From Cellvibrionales bacterium (GTDB lineage: Bacteria > Pseudomonadota > Gammaproteobacteria > Pseudomonadales > UBA7239), in contig JADJPU010000001.1 in assembly GCA_016713115.1 (NCBI GenBank), positions 620,001 to 684,000 of the forward strand: a stretch of DNA of 64,000 nt, written 5' to 3'. Every line of letters begins with the position of its first letter. Position 1 is the stretch's first letter. Both the position numbers and the translations under genes were made by a program. Below are positions 39,153-50,164 of this stretch, in pieces. The notes under the pieces are model-generated. The model was not told the DNA's origin, did not search any database, and was given only the letters and a program-made list of their open reading frames with translations.

Positions 39153-40160
39153 ATGGCCAGACGACTCACCGACCAACAACGCCGCCGCATTGCGCTGCAA
39201 CAAACGCGACGGCGCAGTGCCGTGGCCAGCGAAGACGCACCGGATGAAACGCAACTGGGCGGCGAGCAAGAAGTGTTGATCGTCGCGCATTACGGCAGAC
39301 AAGTAGATGTGGAAACTTTGGATGATGCACCGCGCAGCCTGCGCTGTTTTTTGCGCACCAATATGGAAGCGCTGGTGACGGGCGACCGCGTGATTGCCAA
39401 GTTGCCAACACCCGACAGTGAAATTGCGCAGGGCGTGGTGGTGGCCAGCAGCGCGCGCCGTTCACTGCTTTCGCGCCCCGACAGCCGCGGCTTGCTGCGC
39501 CCCATTGCCGCCAATATCGATGTGATGCTGGTGACGATTGCGCCCGCACCGGAACCGTTTCCGTTTTTGGTGGATCGCTATTTGGTCGCGGCGCATCTCT
39601 ACGGTATTGCCGCTGCCATCGTGTGCAACAAAACCGATTTACTCAACGACGAAAATCGCGCCGTGCTTGATCGCATGCTGCATGTTTATCAACAGATTGG
39701 CTATTCCGTTTTTTCTGTGTCTACGCAACAAGAAAAAAGCCTGCACGCACTGCGACAGTTTTTGCAAAGCAAAACCTCGGTGATTGTTGGGCAATCTGGT
39801 GTGGGGAAATCGTCTCTAATTCACGCCCTGCTGCCAGACACAGAAATTGCCATCGGCGAATTATCAGCCGGTGTTGAAAAAGGCAAACACACCACCACCA
39901 CTGCGCGCCTGTATCACTTGCCGGAAGGCGGCGATTTGATTGATTCCCCTGGCATACGCGAATTAACTTTGCCTGCCATTCCCGCGCCAGATTTGCTGTC
40001 GCATTTTTCTGATTTACAGCAGCACGCGCACGGCTGCCGCTTCCGCGACTGCCAGCACGAACACGAACCAGACTGCGCAGTACTCGCCGCCGAACAAAGC
40101 GGAAAAATTTTTCCTGAGCGTTTAGCCAGTTATCGCCACATTCTCACGAATCTTGTATGA
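39153..40160 (+). CDS. rsgA: Ribosome small-subunit GTPase RsgA
   Basis: RsgA is a circularly permuted GTPase acting in late 30S maturation. The product is 335 residues. The OB-fold leads to the permuted motifs: AAAIVCNKTDLLN (G4), SVIVGQSGVGKSSLIHALLP (G1), KHTTTTA (G2) and LIDSPGIREL (G3), then the zinc site GCRFRDCQHEHEPDCAV. I chose ATG 39153 (MARRLTDQQRRRIALQQTRR) because family proteins start M--RRLT-QQ-RRI; the upstream extension from 39108 looks non-coding. Its stop overlaps the start of the pseudouridine synthase gene. The sequence is intact. Confidence 0.95.
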   Translation: MARRLTDQQRRRIALQQTRRRSAVASEDAPDETQLGGEQEVLIVAHYGRQVDVETLDDAPRSLRCFLRTNMEALVTGDRVIAKLPTPDSEIAQGVVVASSARRSLLSRPDSRGLLRPIAANIDVMLVTIAPAPEPFPFLVDRYLVAAHLYGIAAAIVCNKTDLLNDENRAVLDRMLHVYQQIGYSVFSVSTQQEKSLHALRQFLQSKTSVIVGQSGVGKSSLIHALLPDTEIAIGELSAGVEKGKHTTTTARLYHLPEGGDLIDSPGIRELTLPAIPAPDLLSHFSDLQQHAHGCRFRDCQHEHEPDCAVLAAEQSGKIFPERLASYRHILTNLV

Positions 40161-40990
40161 CAGACACTCCCATCAAAAAATTCGAGCACAGCATCACCAT
40201 TACCGCGAATGGAAAACGCGCGATTGATTGGCTGGCAGAAAACACGCCGCTGTCGCGCATGCAACTCAAAAAAGCGATGGCCAACGGCGCGGTGTGGCTG
40301 CAAATCAACAAGAAACAGGAGCGCATGCGCCGCGCTACCCGCGAATTGCCCGCCAACAGCACGCTGCATATTTATTTTGATGTCGATATTCTTGCGCTCA
40401 CCGCACCCATGCCCACAAAAATTGCCGACGAGCGCAGTTACTCCGTGTGGTACAAACCCGCAGGCTTGCTGGCGCAAGGCACGCTGCAAGGCGATCACTG
40501 TTCGCTGCTGCGTATCGCCGAGCAACTCACGCAGCGCAAAACATTTCTGGTGCATCGTTTGGATCGCGAAGCCAACGGCTTGATGTTGGTGGCACACACT
40601 GAAAGAGCCGCTGCCGCACTCTCCGCTTTATTTCAAAACAATCGCATCGCGAAACATTATCGCGCCAGCGTGCACGGTGAATGGAAACCCGCCGCTGACA
40701 CAGCACTGCCGCTAAAAATTGACAGCCCGATTGACGGTAAACACGCCGTAACCTGGATAGACAAAGCCACTTACGATGCGGGCAACGCTTGCACACACTT
40801 ACAACTGCACATCGACACCGGACGCAAACACCAAATTCGCCGCCACCTTGCAGAATTAGGTCATCCCATACTGGGCGATGCGCGTTATGGCACAGCTACA
40901 CACGCTTCCACGCTGGCATTGACGGCGAGCAGCATGGAATTTTCTCTGCCCGCTCGCCAATCGCAAGCGATTGTTTGTATTGCCACCTGA
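40157..40990 (+). CDS. RluA-family RNA pseudouridine synthase
   Basis: The protein is 277 residues. An S4-like N-terminal part (AIDWLAENTPLSRMQLKKAM) precedes the catalytic domain with FLVHRLDREANGLMLVAHTE (HRLD catalytic Asp near residue 138), NNRIAKHYRASVHGEW, and HIDTGRKHQIRRHLAELGHP-ILGDARYG near the C-terminus. These are RluA-family motifs, but which uridine in rRNA or tRNA is modified cannot be told. It overlaps the rsgA stop by four bases (ATGA), suggesting coupled translation. The sequence is intact. Confidence 0.9.
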   Translation: MTDTPIKKFEHSITITANGKRAIDWLAENTPLSRMQLKKAMANGAVWLQINKKQERMRRATRELPANSTLHIYFDVDILALTAPMPTKIADERSYSVWYKPAGLLAQGTLQGDHCSLLRIAEQLTQRKTFLVHRLDREANGLMLVAHTERAAAALSALFQNNRIAKHYRASVHGEWKPAADTALPLKIDSPIDGKHAVTWIDKATYDAGNACTHLQLHIDTGRKHQIRRHLAELGHPILGDARYGTATHASTLALTASSMEFSLPARQSQAIVCIAT

Positions 40991-41012
40991 AATTTCAGCA
41001 CAGCCCCATTAA

Positions 41013-42063
<1,051 letters not shown>

Positions 42064-42067
<4 letters not shown>

Positions 42068-43560
42068 AATCTGATTTTTTCACACAACAAAATTTTCGCG
42101 CACAACACTGCTTGATGGTGCAGGGCTGCACCTCAGATGCAGGCAAAAGCACTTTAGTGGCAGGCTTGTGTCGCGTACTGGCACGACGCGATATAAAAGT
42201 TGCGCCGTTCAAACCGCAAAACATGGCGCTGAACAGCGCCGTGACTATCGACGGCGGCGAAATTGGTCGCGCGCAAGCCGTGCAAGCGCAAGCCTGTTTT
42301 CTTGAACCGCACAGCGATATGAACCCTATTTTGTTAAAACCGAATACCGATGTGGGCGCGCAAGTGATTGTGCACGGCAAGGCACTCGCCAATATGGATG
42401 CCGCGCATTACCACCAATACAAAAGCGAAGCGATGCAATTCGTGTTGCAATCGTTTGCGCGTTTATCCGCGCAATACAACTGTGTTGTTGTGGAAGGCGC
42501 TGGCAGCCCCGCTGAAATCAATTTGCGCGACCGCGATGTCGCCAATATGGGTTTTGCCGAAGTCGTGGATTGCCCTGTGATTTTAGTAGCCGACATTGAT
42601 CGCGGCGGCGTGTTTGCGCATTTGTGCGGCACGCTGGATTTATTGAGTGCATCTGAACAACAGCGCGTGGTCGGTTTTGTTATCAATAAATTTCGCGGTG
42701 ATGTATCGCTGCTGCAACCGGGCATCGACTGGCTGGAACAGCGCACTGGCAAACCGGTATTGGCAGTGATGCCTTATTTGCACGGCCTGCATTTAGAAGC
42801 AGAAGACGCCATCGCTTATCAGCAGCCAGAAAAAAATCACAGCGAGCGCTTGCGCGTGATCGTGCCGGTGATGCCGCGCATCAGCAACCACACGGACTTC
42901 GACGCTCTGCGCTTGCACCCGCAAGTGGACCTCAGCTTTGTGCGTGCCGGTGAAGCTCTCCCACCTGCTGATTTGGTGATACTGCCTGGCAGCAAAAGCG
43001 TACGCGGCGATCTCGCTTTTTTACGCAGCAACAACTGGGAAGCGTATTTGCAGAAACATTTGCGCTACGGCGGAAAATTGATGGGCATTTGCGGCGGCTT
43101 TCAAATGCTCGGCAACAGCATTGCGGACCCGCACGCACTGGAAGGCGAAGCCGGCAGCGCGCAGGGTTTCGGTTTTTTAGACTTCGACACCGTTTTAGAA
43201 CCGGAAAAACAATTGCTGCGCGTGACAGGCAAGCTGCAAGCCAACGGCGCGCGCGTGAGCGGCTATGAAATTCACTGCGGCGTGAGTCGCGGTTCGGCAC
43301 TGGAGAATGCTGCCTTGGATCTTGGCGACCACAGCGATCGCGCGCTGTCTGCCGACGGCAACAGCTTGGGCACCTATGTACACGGCATCTTTGACGAGCA
43401 GGAATCGCTGACGAGTTTATTGGCGTGGGCTGGGCTGCGCGAGGTAGAGGCGTTTGATTATCGCGCGCGCCAAGAAGCAGATATTGATCGTTTAGCGGAT
43501 GCCGTGGAGCAGTATTTCAATACTGAGTGGCTGTGTGCACTTATAGCCCCGCAGCGTTAA
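42064..43560 (+). CDS. cobQ: Cobyric acid synthase
   Basis: CobQ amidates four carboxyl side chains of adenosylcobyrinic diamide with glutamine and ATP. The protein is 498 residues. The P-loop [20 protein letters not shown] lies near residue 18, [20 protein letters not shown] follows, and the class I glutaminase domain has the Cys nucleophile in [12 protein letters not shown] and the His/Glu end [13 protein letters not shown] 42064 overlaps the cobT stop. Its 3' end overlaps the convergent secreted-protein gene by 20 bp. The sequence is intact. Confidence 0.96.
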
Positions 43561-46500
43561 TTATTTTTACGCTACCAATATCTTTCAGCTTCTTGTTTGC
43601 CGGATCATCAAAATTCGGAATACCAATAATAATATCTGCTTTGCCATCACTGTTGATGTCACCAGCACTCACTGCAAAACCAAAATAATCCTTCGCTACA
43701 TCGCCGTATTTTGTTTCACCGATTTGCGCATAACCATCGCCGCTGAACACAGAAACACTACCCGCCATTTTGATCGATTTTTTCGGATTGGCGGTCGGCG
43801 CGTTGTCTTTCCACGCGCCGGCAATAATGTCTGCTTGGCTGTCACCATTCACATCGCCCGCTGCCACGCTGTAGCCGAGTTGAGCTTTGGCGTTGGTACC
43901 AAATGATTTCGTCAGTTGCTCGTCGTCGATGATAGAAAACACCGTCACACTGCCTGTGTCTTTGCGTTTGTTGTCGAGATCATCGGCCAGCGGCGCACCA
44001 ACAAACACATCGTCATAACTGTCACCACTCACATCGCCAACTGTAACTGCTTTACCAAACTGCGAACCCTTCGCTCCGCTTTTTGTGAAGAACGGTTCTG
44101 CTGGGTTTGCCAGTAAATACGCTTTAACGCTGCCGCTATTTTTTACGGCATCAACACTGTCATTTGGTGCGCCGATGATGATGGCAATGCCATCATCGTT
44201 CAGTTTGCCCGCTGCAACGGAAGTACCTGCATAAGCCTTGGCATTTGCGCCATAGAACGGCGTGCCGAGTGGAACGAGGCTGCTGCCGGAATACACGGTC
44301 ACGCTGCCTGCCAGCTTCAACCCCGTATCACCGGTCGCTTTCGGTGCGCCCACCAGAATATCCGGCGCACTGTCGCCATCCACATCACCCAGCGCCAGCG
44401 CCGCACCAAACTGTGATTTGGCTTGCGAACCATTGAGCGCCTCATCCGTCTTGTTGCCGCAATGCTCGCCTCGCCCATACAACACGGTCACGGTGCCAGT
44501 GCGTGTTGTGCCAGCATTCGGAGCACCTACTACAACATCGTCACAGCCATCGCCATCAATATCCGCACCACCCGCCACAGCAAAACCCATCGCATCTTTG
44601 GCGGCTGTGCCTTTGATGGAAGCCAGTTCCGTACCGTCTCTACCAGAGATCACCGCAGCGCGACCGATGTCTTTATTTACTTTTATTTTCAATAACTTAT
44701 CAGCAGGAAAATCATAGCCTGGTGTGCCGATTATATAGTCGCCATAACCGTCACCGTTGAAGTCACCGGCAAACGCCACAGAAGAACCGGTTTTGTCGGC
44801 CTTCACTTCGCCGGTTATATCATCTGGTACTGGTACCGGATCATCGCAGGCATCGCCGATACCGTTGCCATCCCAGTCGCGTTGGTCAGGATTGGCGGCT
44901 GTTGGGCAGTTGTCAGTGCCATCACCAAGACCATCATCATCCGTATCGAGCTTCACGGTGACAGTCAACACTCGGGCAGCACCACCACTGAATGTGAATG
45001 TCAGACTTGTGGTGCCTTCCGGCTGTGTCGCCAAATAGCTTTTCTGAATAATTACATCATTGCCTGTGATCCAATAATCCGTTCCAAACACGAGCATTTG
45101 CCCTTCATTACTAATGTCCACGAGTGTGTTGCCGTTCAGTGTCATCGTAGTGAAAACAATGGACTGTTTAGACGGCTTCTTGTCGAAGTTGGCTGTATCC
45201 GGACTGATGATGCTGTCCAGCGGCGTATTGTCCAGTACAAAACGGTTGGATACCGCACGAACCTCATTGTCTGCCGTATCCTTCCCTCGAACATGTAAAT
45301 ACCAGTCACCGTCCACGCCTTCTTTTGTCAGCGCACTGCCATTATTCAAGGCCAGCCAGCCAGCCGTCGGCTCGGCTGTGTCTTGTGTCCAGGCATACTC
45401 CAGTGTGGACTCCACCAGTCCGCTGCCACCGCTGTCGGTAATCGTCGCCGTTACCGAAGTACTCCGCGCCAGCAATTCACTGCCGTTCGGGCTGAAAAGA
45501 ACTGCTGGCGTTGTTCTGTCGATATTGACCGCGTATGGAGCAGACAAACTGTTTCCCAGCGAATCCGTGACCGTGAACTCACCGGAATTCATACCATCGC
45601 TGATGAAAAATATCTCGTCCCCTGGCGTATATATCCCCTGATCTGCCACGTTCATCGACCAGGTAAAAGAAGTAATCGGTGACGCACCTGTTTCCGCCGT
45701 GGCAGACACTCGGACACTGCTGTTTGTCCATTCCCCGCTTGCATAATCATCGCCACCAGTCACCTTGACCTTGGTTATCGTCAGTTTCAGGTCGCCCCGG
45801 CTGATCTTGACGGTGCGACTGTCCGTTTGCACATTGCCCATCCCATCTATCGCCTGAACAGCAATCGAGTGGATACCCTCATCCGATATCGTGATCGGAC
45901 CTGAATAATTCGCCCATGTTTTGCCGCCATCCAGCGTATACCGCAACGCCGCCACACCACTGAGCGCATCGGTTGCCGCAGCCGTCACAACAACATTCTG
46001 GTTCGTCCATGTATCGTTTGCATAACTGTTACTGTCCTGTGTCTCCATCGACAGACTCAACACAGGCGGCGTGTTATCTATCAGGAATGCCGCCGAGGTT
46101 GTGTTTGCTGCATTCCCAGCATAATCCTTGGCTCGGATATGCAAATACCAGTTCCCATCTGCCCCAGCGTATGTAAATGGTGCCACTACTGTATAGGGAA
46201 GAAGAGAAAAACCACCCCAGCCACTGACAGGTGTGACGGCTGTTTGCGTCCAAGCATATTCAAGTGTGGAGGCGTTCAAACCGCTCGTCACATCCGTGGC
46301 CGTCACTAGGGTACTGATTGCCCTGAGCGGCGTAACGCTGCCATTCGGGGCAAAGGTGATAACTGGCGCAATGCGATCGCGTGATACCGTCAAAATGTAT
46401 GTTTTGGGGGCTTTCATGTACGGCTCTACACGAACCTTGATCACTGCACCAGTCGCAGGAACCGGCACGGTGACGGTCGAACCGCTGGCTTGCCGCTGGT

Positions 46501-47601
46501 CATTGATATACAACGCCGCATAAGTAGGGTCTTTCAAAACGGCATTGATATGGACACTGGTGGCTTCCGGAGCAATATCATACTGATATGCGGTAATAGC
46601 TGAGGAAAAGGCAGGGGAAGGTGAGCCCTCCACCAGTGTCAAGCCACTCAACTCGTTATCACCCGGCACAGAGGTTTGCGCCCCCCAGCTGACAACAGTG
46701 CCGTCACTCTTTAATGCCAACGAGTGCGAGATACCTGCTGATATGGCAACAACATCGGCCAATCCGGCGGGAGGTGACGCTTTTCCTTGGGAATTCCCCC
46801 CCCAACCGACTACGGTGCCGTCATTCTTCAAAGCCAAGGCGTAGTCGTTCTGTGCCGAGATAGCCATCGTTTGGCCTTGCAGCCCAGTCGGCACATCAAG
46901 AATTCCGTCGCCGGTATAGTCCTTCCCCAAGCTGCAATCGTGCCGTCGTTTTTCAATGCTAATGCGAATAAATATCCTCCTTGAATATCCCTAACATTGC
47001 TCAAACCCGCAGGCATTGGTGTCGCGTCCGCCCCGTTTGAGCCCCAGTCAACAACCGTGCCATTAAATTTGAGAGCCATAGAGTAGTAGTTGCCAGCGGC
47101 CACCTTCGAGACAAAACTTTGTGCGGCAGATGGCACATTTGCTTGCCCATCAAGATTTAGCCCCCAGGCAACCACACCGCCTAAACCTCCTGTGCTAGGG
47201 CTTTCTACCACCACCAAATTATGCATCCCACCACTAGCCATAGAGATGACCTTGCCCAGCCCAGCCGGGATATTCAGCTCTCCCACATAATTAACACCCC
47301 ATGCAACGACCGTACCGTTCGATTTGCGCGCTAGAAAAAGCTGGCTCTTGGCGTGTATTTCAACCACATCACTCAAACCCTCAGGTGGCTTCGCCCATGT
47401 AGAAATATTATTACCCCACGCGATAACAGTGCCATCCGATTTCAGGGCAATAGAGTTATTTTGGGCTGCTGCAATCTGGACTACTTTTACCGTATCAGCT
47501 ACGCCATTTTGCGCAAATGGAGCCATTGTTCCGGCAAAGAGCAACACCGCTGTTATCGCTACTCCAAACTTTCCCAATATTTTTTCAAAAGTGGACCGCA
47601 C
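43541..47601 (-). CDS. Large secreted RCC1 / Ig-like / FG-GAP repeat protein (one frameshift)
   Basis: The joined product is about 1,350 residues. The start [20 protein letters not shown], followed by [12 protein letters not shown], is a signal peptide. RCC1-type repeats fill residues 40-290 (units near [16 protein letters not shown]). Next come a cadherin-like segment with [15 protein letters not shown], two or three Ig-like modules ([20 protein letters not shown]), a CBM_X2-like module, a thrombospondin type 3 calcium loop ([20 protein letters not shown]) and about seven FG-GAP repeats such as [18 protein letters not shown] missing A near 46922 joins AAWG to KDYTGDG. Such architectures are extracellular or surface adhesins; no sorting signal is seen at the C-terminus ([12 protein letters not shown]). 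Confidence 0.85.
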
Positions 47602-47692
47602 CGTACAAACTCCCTACATTCCAGTTTCTTGTGGTGTTAGCCGCTACATAGTAACGCCTACTATTGTTGATATATCCCACCTTGCCAGAATG

Positions 47693-47711
47693 TGACAGAT
47701 TTGCCCTGTCA
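47693..47711. repeat. Inverted repeat between the PilZ gene and the secreted-protein gene
   Basis: TGACAG-ATTTGCC-CTGTCA is a perfect 6-bp inverted repeat overlapping the PilZ stop. It lacks a T run, so it may be an operator or a weak RNA hairpin rather than a terminator. Confidence 0.4.
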
Positions 47712-48098
47712 ATAAACCGCATTGCGCGGGTCTTCCATCATCTGCGCGATGCGATATTTCCACGGCTCGATATCCGTGCCGTCCGATTCCATCAACAAAA
47801 ATCCGACCAAAAAATCGGTTTCACGCCCGACTTTTGCTACCCATTTCACTTCGCCGGTTAAGTGGTAGTGGCGCGGCTCGCCGATAAACTCCACGCACAA
47901 CTGCAAGATGCTGCCGGGCGGCGTGGGTTTATCCATCACAATCTGCAAACCGTTTGCCGATAAATCTACGGTTTTAGACACAGCCACATTGGGTTTGCGC
48001 GCCTCACCTGTGGGCGAAGAGTAGGTTTCTACAAACACCACCAATTCCTGACCAATGCGCAATTCTGAACGCTGACAAGCAACATCTTGATTTTCCAT
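47709..48098 (-). CDS. PilZ-domain-like protein
   Basis: The protein is 129 residues. It starts MENQDVACQRSELRIGQELV and shows KTVDLSANGLQIVMDKPTPP near residue 45, matching the D/N-x-S-x-x-G element of PilZ domains. The RxxxR element that binds cyclic di-GMP is not clear: the start has QRSELR. The strand YHLTGEVKWVAKVGRETDFL-VGF is typical of the barrel. PilZ proteins often transduce cyclic di-GMP signals in motility or secretion. It lies 13 bases after the DUF1631 gene, and that protein also ends in a PilZ-like barrel. The sequence is intact. Confidence 0.8.
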   Translation of the reverse strand: MENQDVACQRSELRIGQELVVFVETYSSPTGEARKPNVAVSKTVDLSANGLQIVMDKPTPPGSILQLCVEFIGEPRHYHLTGEVKWVAKVGRETDFLVGFLLMESDGTDIEPWKYRIAQMMEDPRNAVY

Positions 48099-48111
48099 GA
48101 GCGACTCCCTG

Positions 48112-50064
48112 TTAATCTTTTCGCAGTGTTTGAATGACTTTGGCTAATGAGTTTTCAAATTGATCGCCCTGCTGCACCACGCGCGCTTTGTTATCTAACA
48201 GCATTTTGATCAATTCATCGCGACGCGGTTCGGCTAATTTCTTGCCGTCGCGCCCCACAAAAATCAATTTATCCGAAGCATTGATCACCGCCGCCAATTT
48301 GCAGCGCTGGCGTTCGCCGTCGATTTCAATATCCACCCACGCGCCAATGCCGAGTGCGCGCACAGCCTGCTGCGCGGTTTCCCATTCGTCAATGCGCGCC
48401 TGCTTTTCTTCCTGCAACTGTCGATCGCGCTCCGCCTCTTCTTCTTTGCGTTTGCGCTCGGCGGTAACTTTAGCTTCTTTTTCTGCTACGGCTTTGGCAT
48501 GTTGCGCCGCCTCTGTCGCAGCGCGCTCGGCTTCTTCAGCTTTTTTGCGCGCTTCTTCAGCAGCTTGTCGGGCTGCTGCTTCTGCGATTTTTGCTTGCTC
48601 TTCTGCGGCTTTGCGTGCAGCTTCTTCGGCGCGCGCCTGCGCTTCTAAACGCTCTTGTGCAATGCGCTCAGCTTCGCGCTGCGCTTTTTCTTTGGCCTGC
48701 CGACGGCGCTCCTGCTCAACGCGCTGCCGCTCGCCCAACTCTGCTTGCAACAGCGTTTGCCGTTGATACAACTGCAAAAATAGCGCGACCGTATCGCGAA
48801 AGACTTGTGAAAAATTATTGTCGGCATCCAACAAAATGATTTGTCTGCCCGTCAACAAATACGCAAACTCCTCTAGCGTTTTTTCCATACATTTTGCGCC
48901 GAGCACATTGGCAAATAGCAAGCGTTCGCCATCCGTCGATTTCAAAATCAAACGGCAGCGCAGGCGTTCATTATTGTCACGCGCATAAATTAGCCATTGT
49001 CCTTCGGGGATCTGTTTCACCTGATCCAACAACGCACTGCCAACATTGGCGGCCACACCCGCTGCTGCTCCAAGCTCCGATAATGGCTCCGCAGGGCGCA
49101 CTTCTACTTTATTACCCAGCAAAATTTGCATGTGCAGTTTTTCAATGCGTGTCACCCAAGTTTCTAATTCCGCAGCATCCGAAATACTCACCAGTTGTTT
49201 GACGAGCTGAGGAATCACTTTGGGAATGGTTTGATACACCTGCTGCATGCCGGCTTCATCTTCTGCACCCAGCATAGAATCCACCAACAACTCGCCCACG
49301 CGCACAATGAGCTTCCAGTCATCGCTGGCTTTCCCCTTGCTGAGATACACCACTTTCATGGAGTGCAATAGAGGGCCTTTCAGTAATTCTTCCACTACAT
49401 CGGGCATCGGCGCGCGCGCCAGCAGCGTGCGAATTTGTTGTCGCACTGCATAATCAGCTTCTTCACCCGCCAGCGTACCCAGCGCCGTTTGACGAATACG
49501 ATCCACCAGTGTGTCGGCGCGCTGAAAGTCTTTCGCTAATTGCGCAGCCAATTCATCCAACCAAGTTTGAAACGGCGCAGTGGCCGGATCGGCTTGACGC
49601 AAACGCTGCAACATTTCTTCCAAACGCTGGCGATATTTTTCTCCCGGCTTGCCGAGCTCTGCACTCCAGTAGCGACCGGCATCCCACAGCTGATCCAACA
49701 AACGAAACAGCGGGTGTTGCAAATCGCGCAACACAGCAGGCTCGCGCAACAGCAACCCTGCCACCAGTGGTCGCAGCGCAAGAAAAGGCTGCAACAGCTC
49801 AGGTTCCAAATCGTTTTGCGATTGCCCCTGCTCAAAAACCTGATCGCAGAAATACAGCAAATTGGCTTCCTGCTGTGACAGCACCAGCACACCCGGACGC
49901 TGCACTGCTTGCTCCAGCGATTCATCGAGCGGCAAATCCACATTCTGCAAACCCACCAAACGCGCCAATAGCGTGGCGCGGGTGCGCTCATCACCCGCGC
50001 TCACTTCAGCGGTGGAAAATCGCCCTTGCGTTAGCGCTTCTTGCAGCAGTACATCAACAGACAT
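48112..50064 (-). CDS. DUF1631 family protein with coiled coil and PilZ-like C-terminus
   Basis: The protein is 650 residues and of unknown function. The first 400 residues are helical with family landmarks LVAGLLLREPAVLRDLQHPL and FRLLDQLWDAGRYW, then WLIYARDNNERLRCRLILKS. From about 440 to 560 an Ala/Glu/Arg-rich heptad stretch (EEARKKAEEAERAATEAAQH) predicts a long coiled coil. The end (GAWVDIEIDGERQRCKLAAV) resembles a PilZ-like barrel. It is transcribed into the PilZ gene and is divergent from polA. A role in cyclic di-GMP or envelope signalling is inference from the partner only. The sequence is intact. Confidence 0.85.
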   Translation of the reverse strand: MSVDVLLQEALTQGRFSTAEVSAGDERTRATLLARLVGLQNVDLPLDESLEQAVQRPGVLVLSQQEANLLYFCDQVFEQGQSQNDLEPELLQPFLALRPLVAGLLLREPAVLRDLQHPLFRLLDQLWDAGRYWSAELGKPGEKYRQRLEEMLQRLRQADPATAPFQTWLDELAAQLAKDFQRADTLVDRIRQTALGTLAGEEADYAVRQQIRTLLARAPMPDVVEELLKGPLLHSMKVVYLSKGKASDDWKLIVRVGELLVDSMLGAEDEAGMQQVYQTIPKVIPQLVKQLVSISDAAELETWVTRIEKLHMQILLGNKVEVRPAEPLSELGAAAGVAANVGSALLDQVKQIPEGQWLIYARDNNERLRCRLILKSTDGERLLFANVLGAKCMEKTLEEFAYLLTGRQIILLDADNNFSQVFRDTVALFLQLYQRQTLLQAELGERQRVEQERRRQAKEKAQREAERIAQERLEAQARAEEAARKAAEEQAKIAEAAARQAAEEARKKAEEAERAATEAAQHAKAVAEKEAKVTAERKRKEEEAERDRQLQEEKQARIDEWETAQQAVRALGIGAWVDIEIDGERQRCKLAAVINASDKLIFVGRDGKKLAEPRRDELIKMLLDNKARVVQQGDQFENSLAKVIQTLRKD

Positions 50065-50164
50065 CGAATAAACACAGTGGATGATTTATCCGGCAAGCAT
50101 AACATTGCCAGCCGTGGCTTCTGTGGGTGTTATGCTGCCACTCGGTCAATAAAACGCTCCAACT

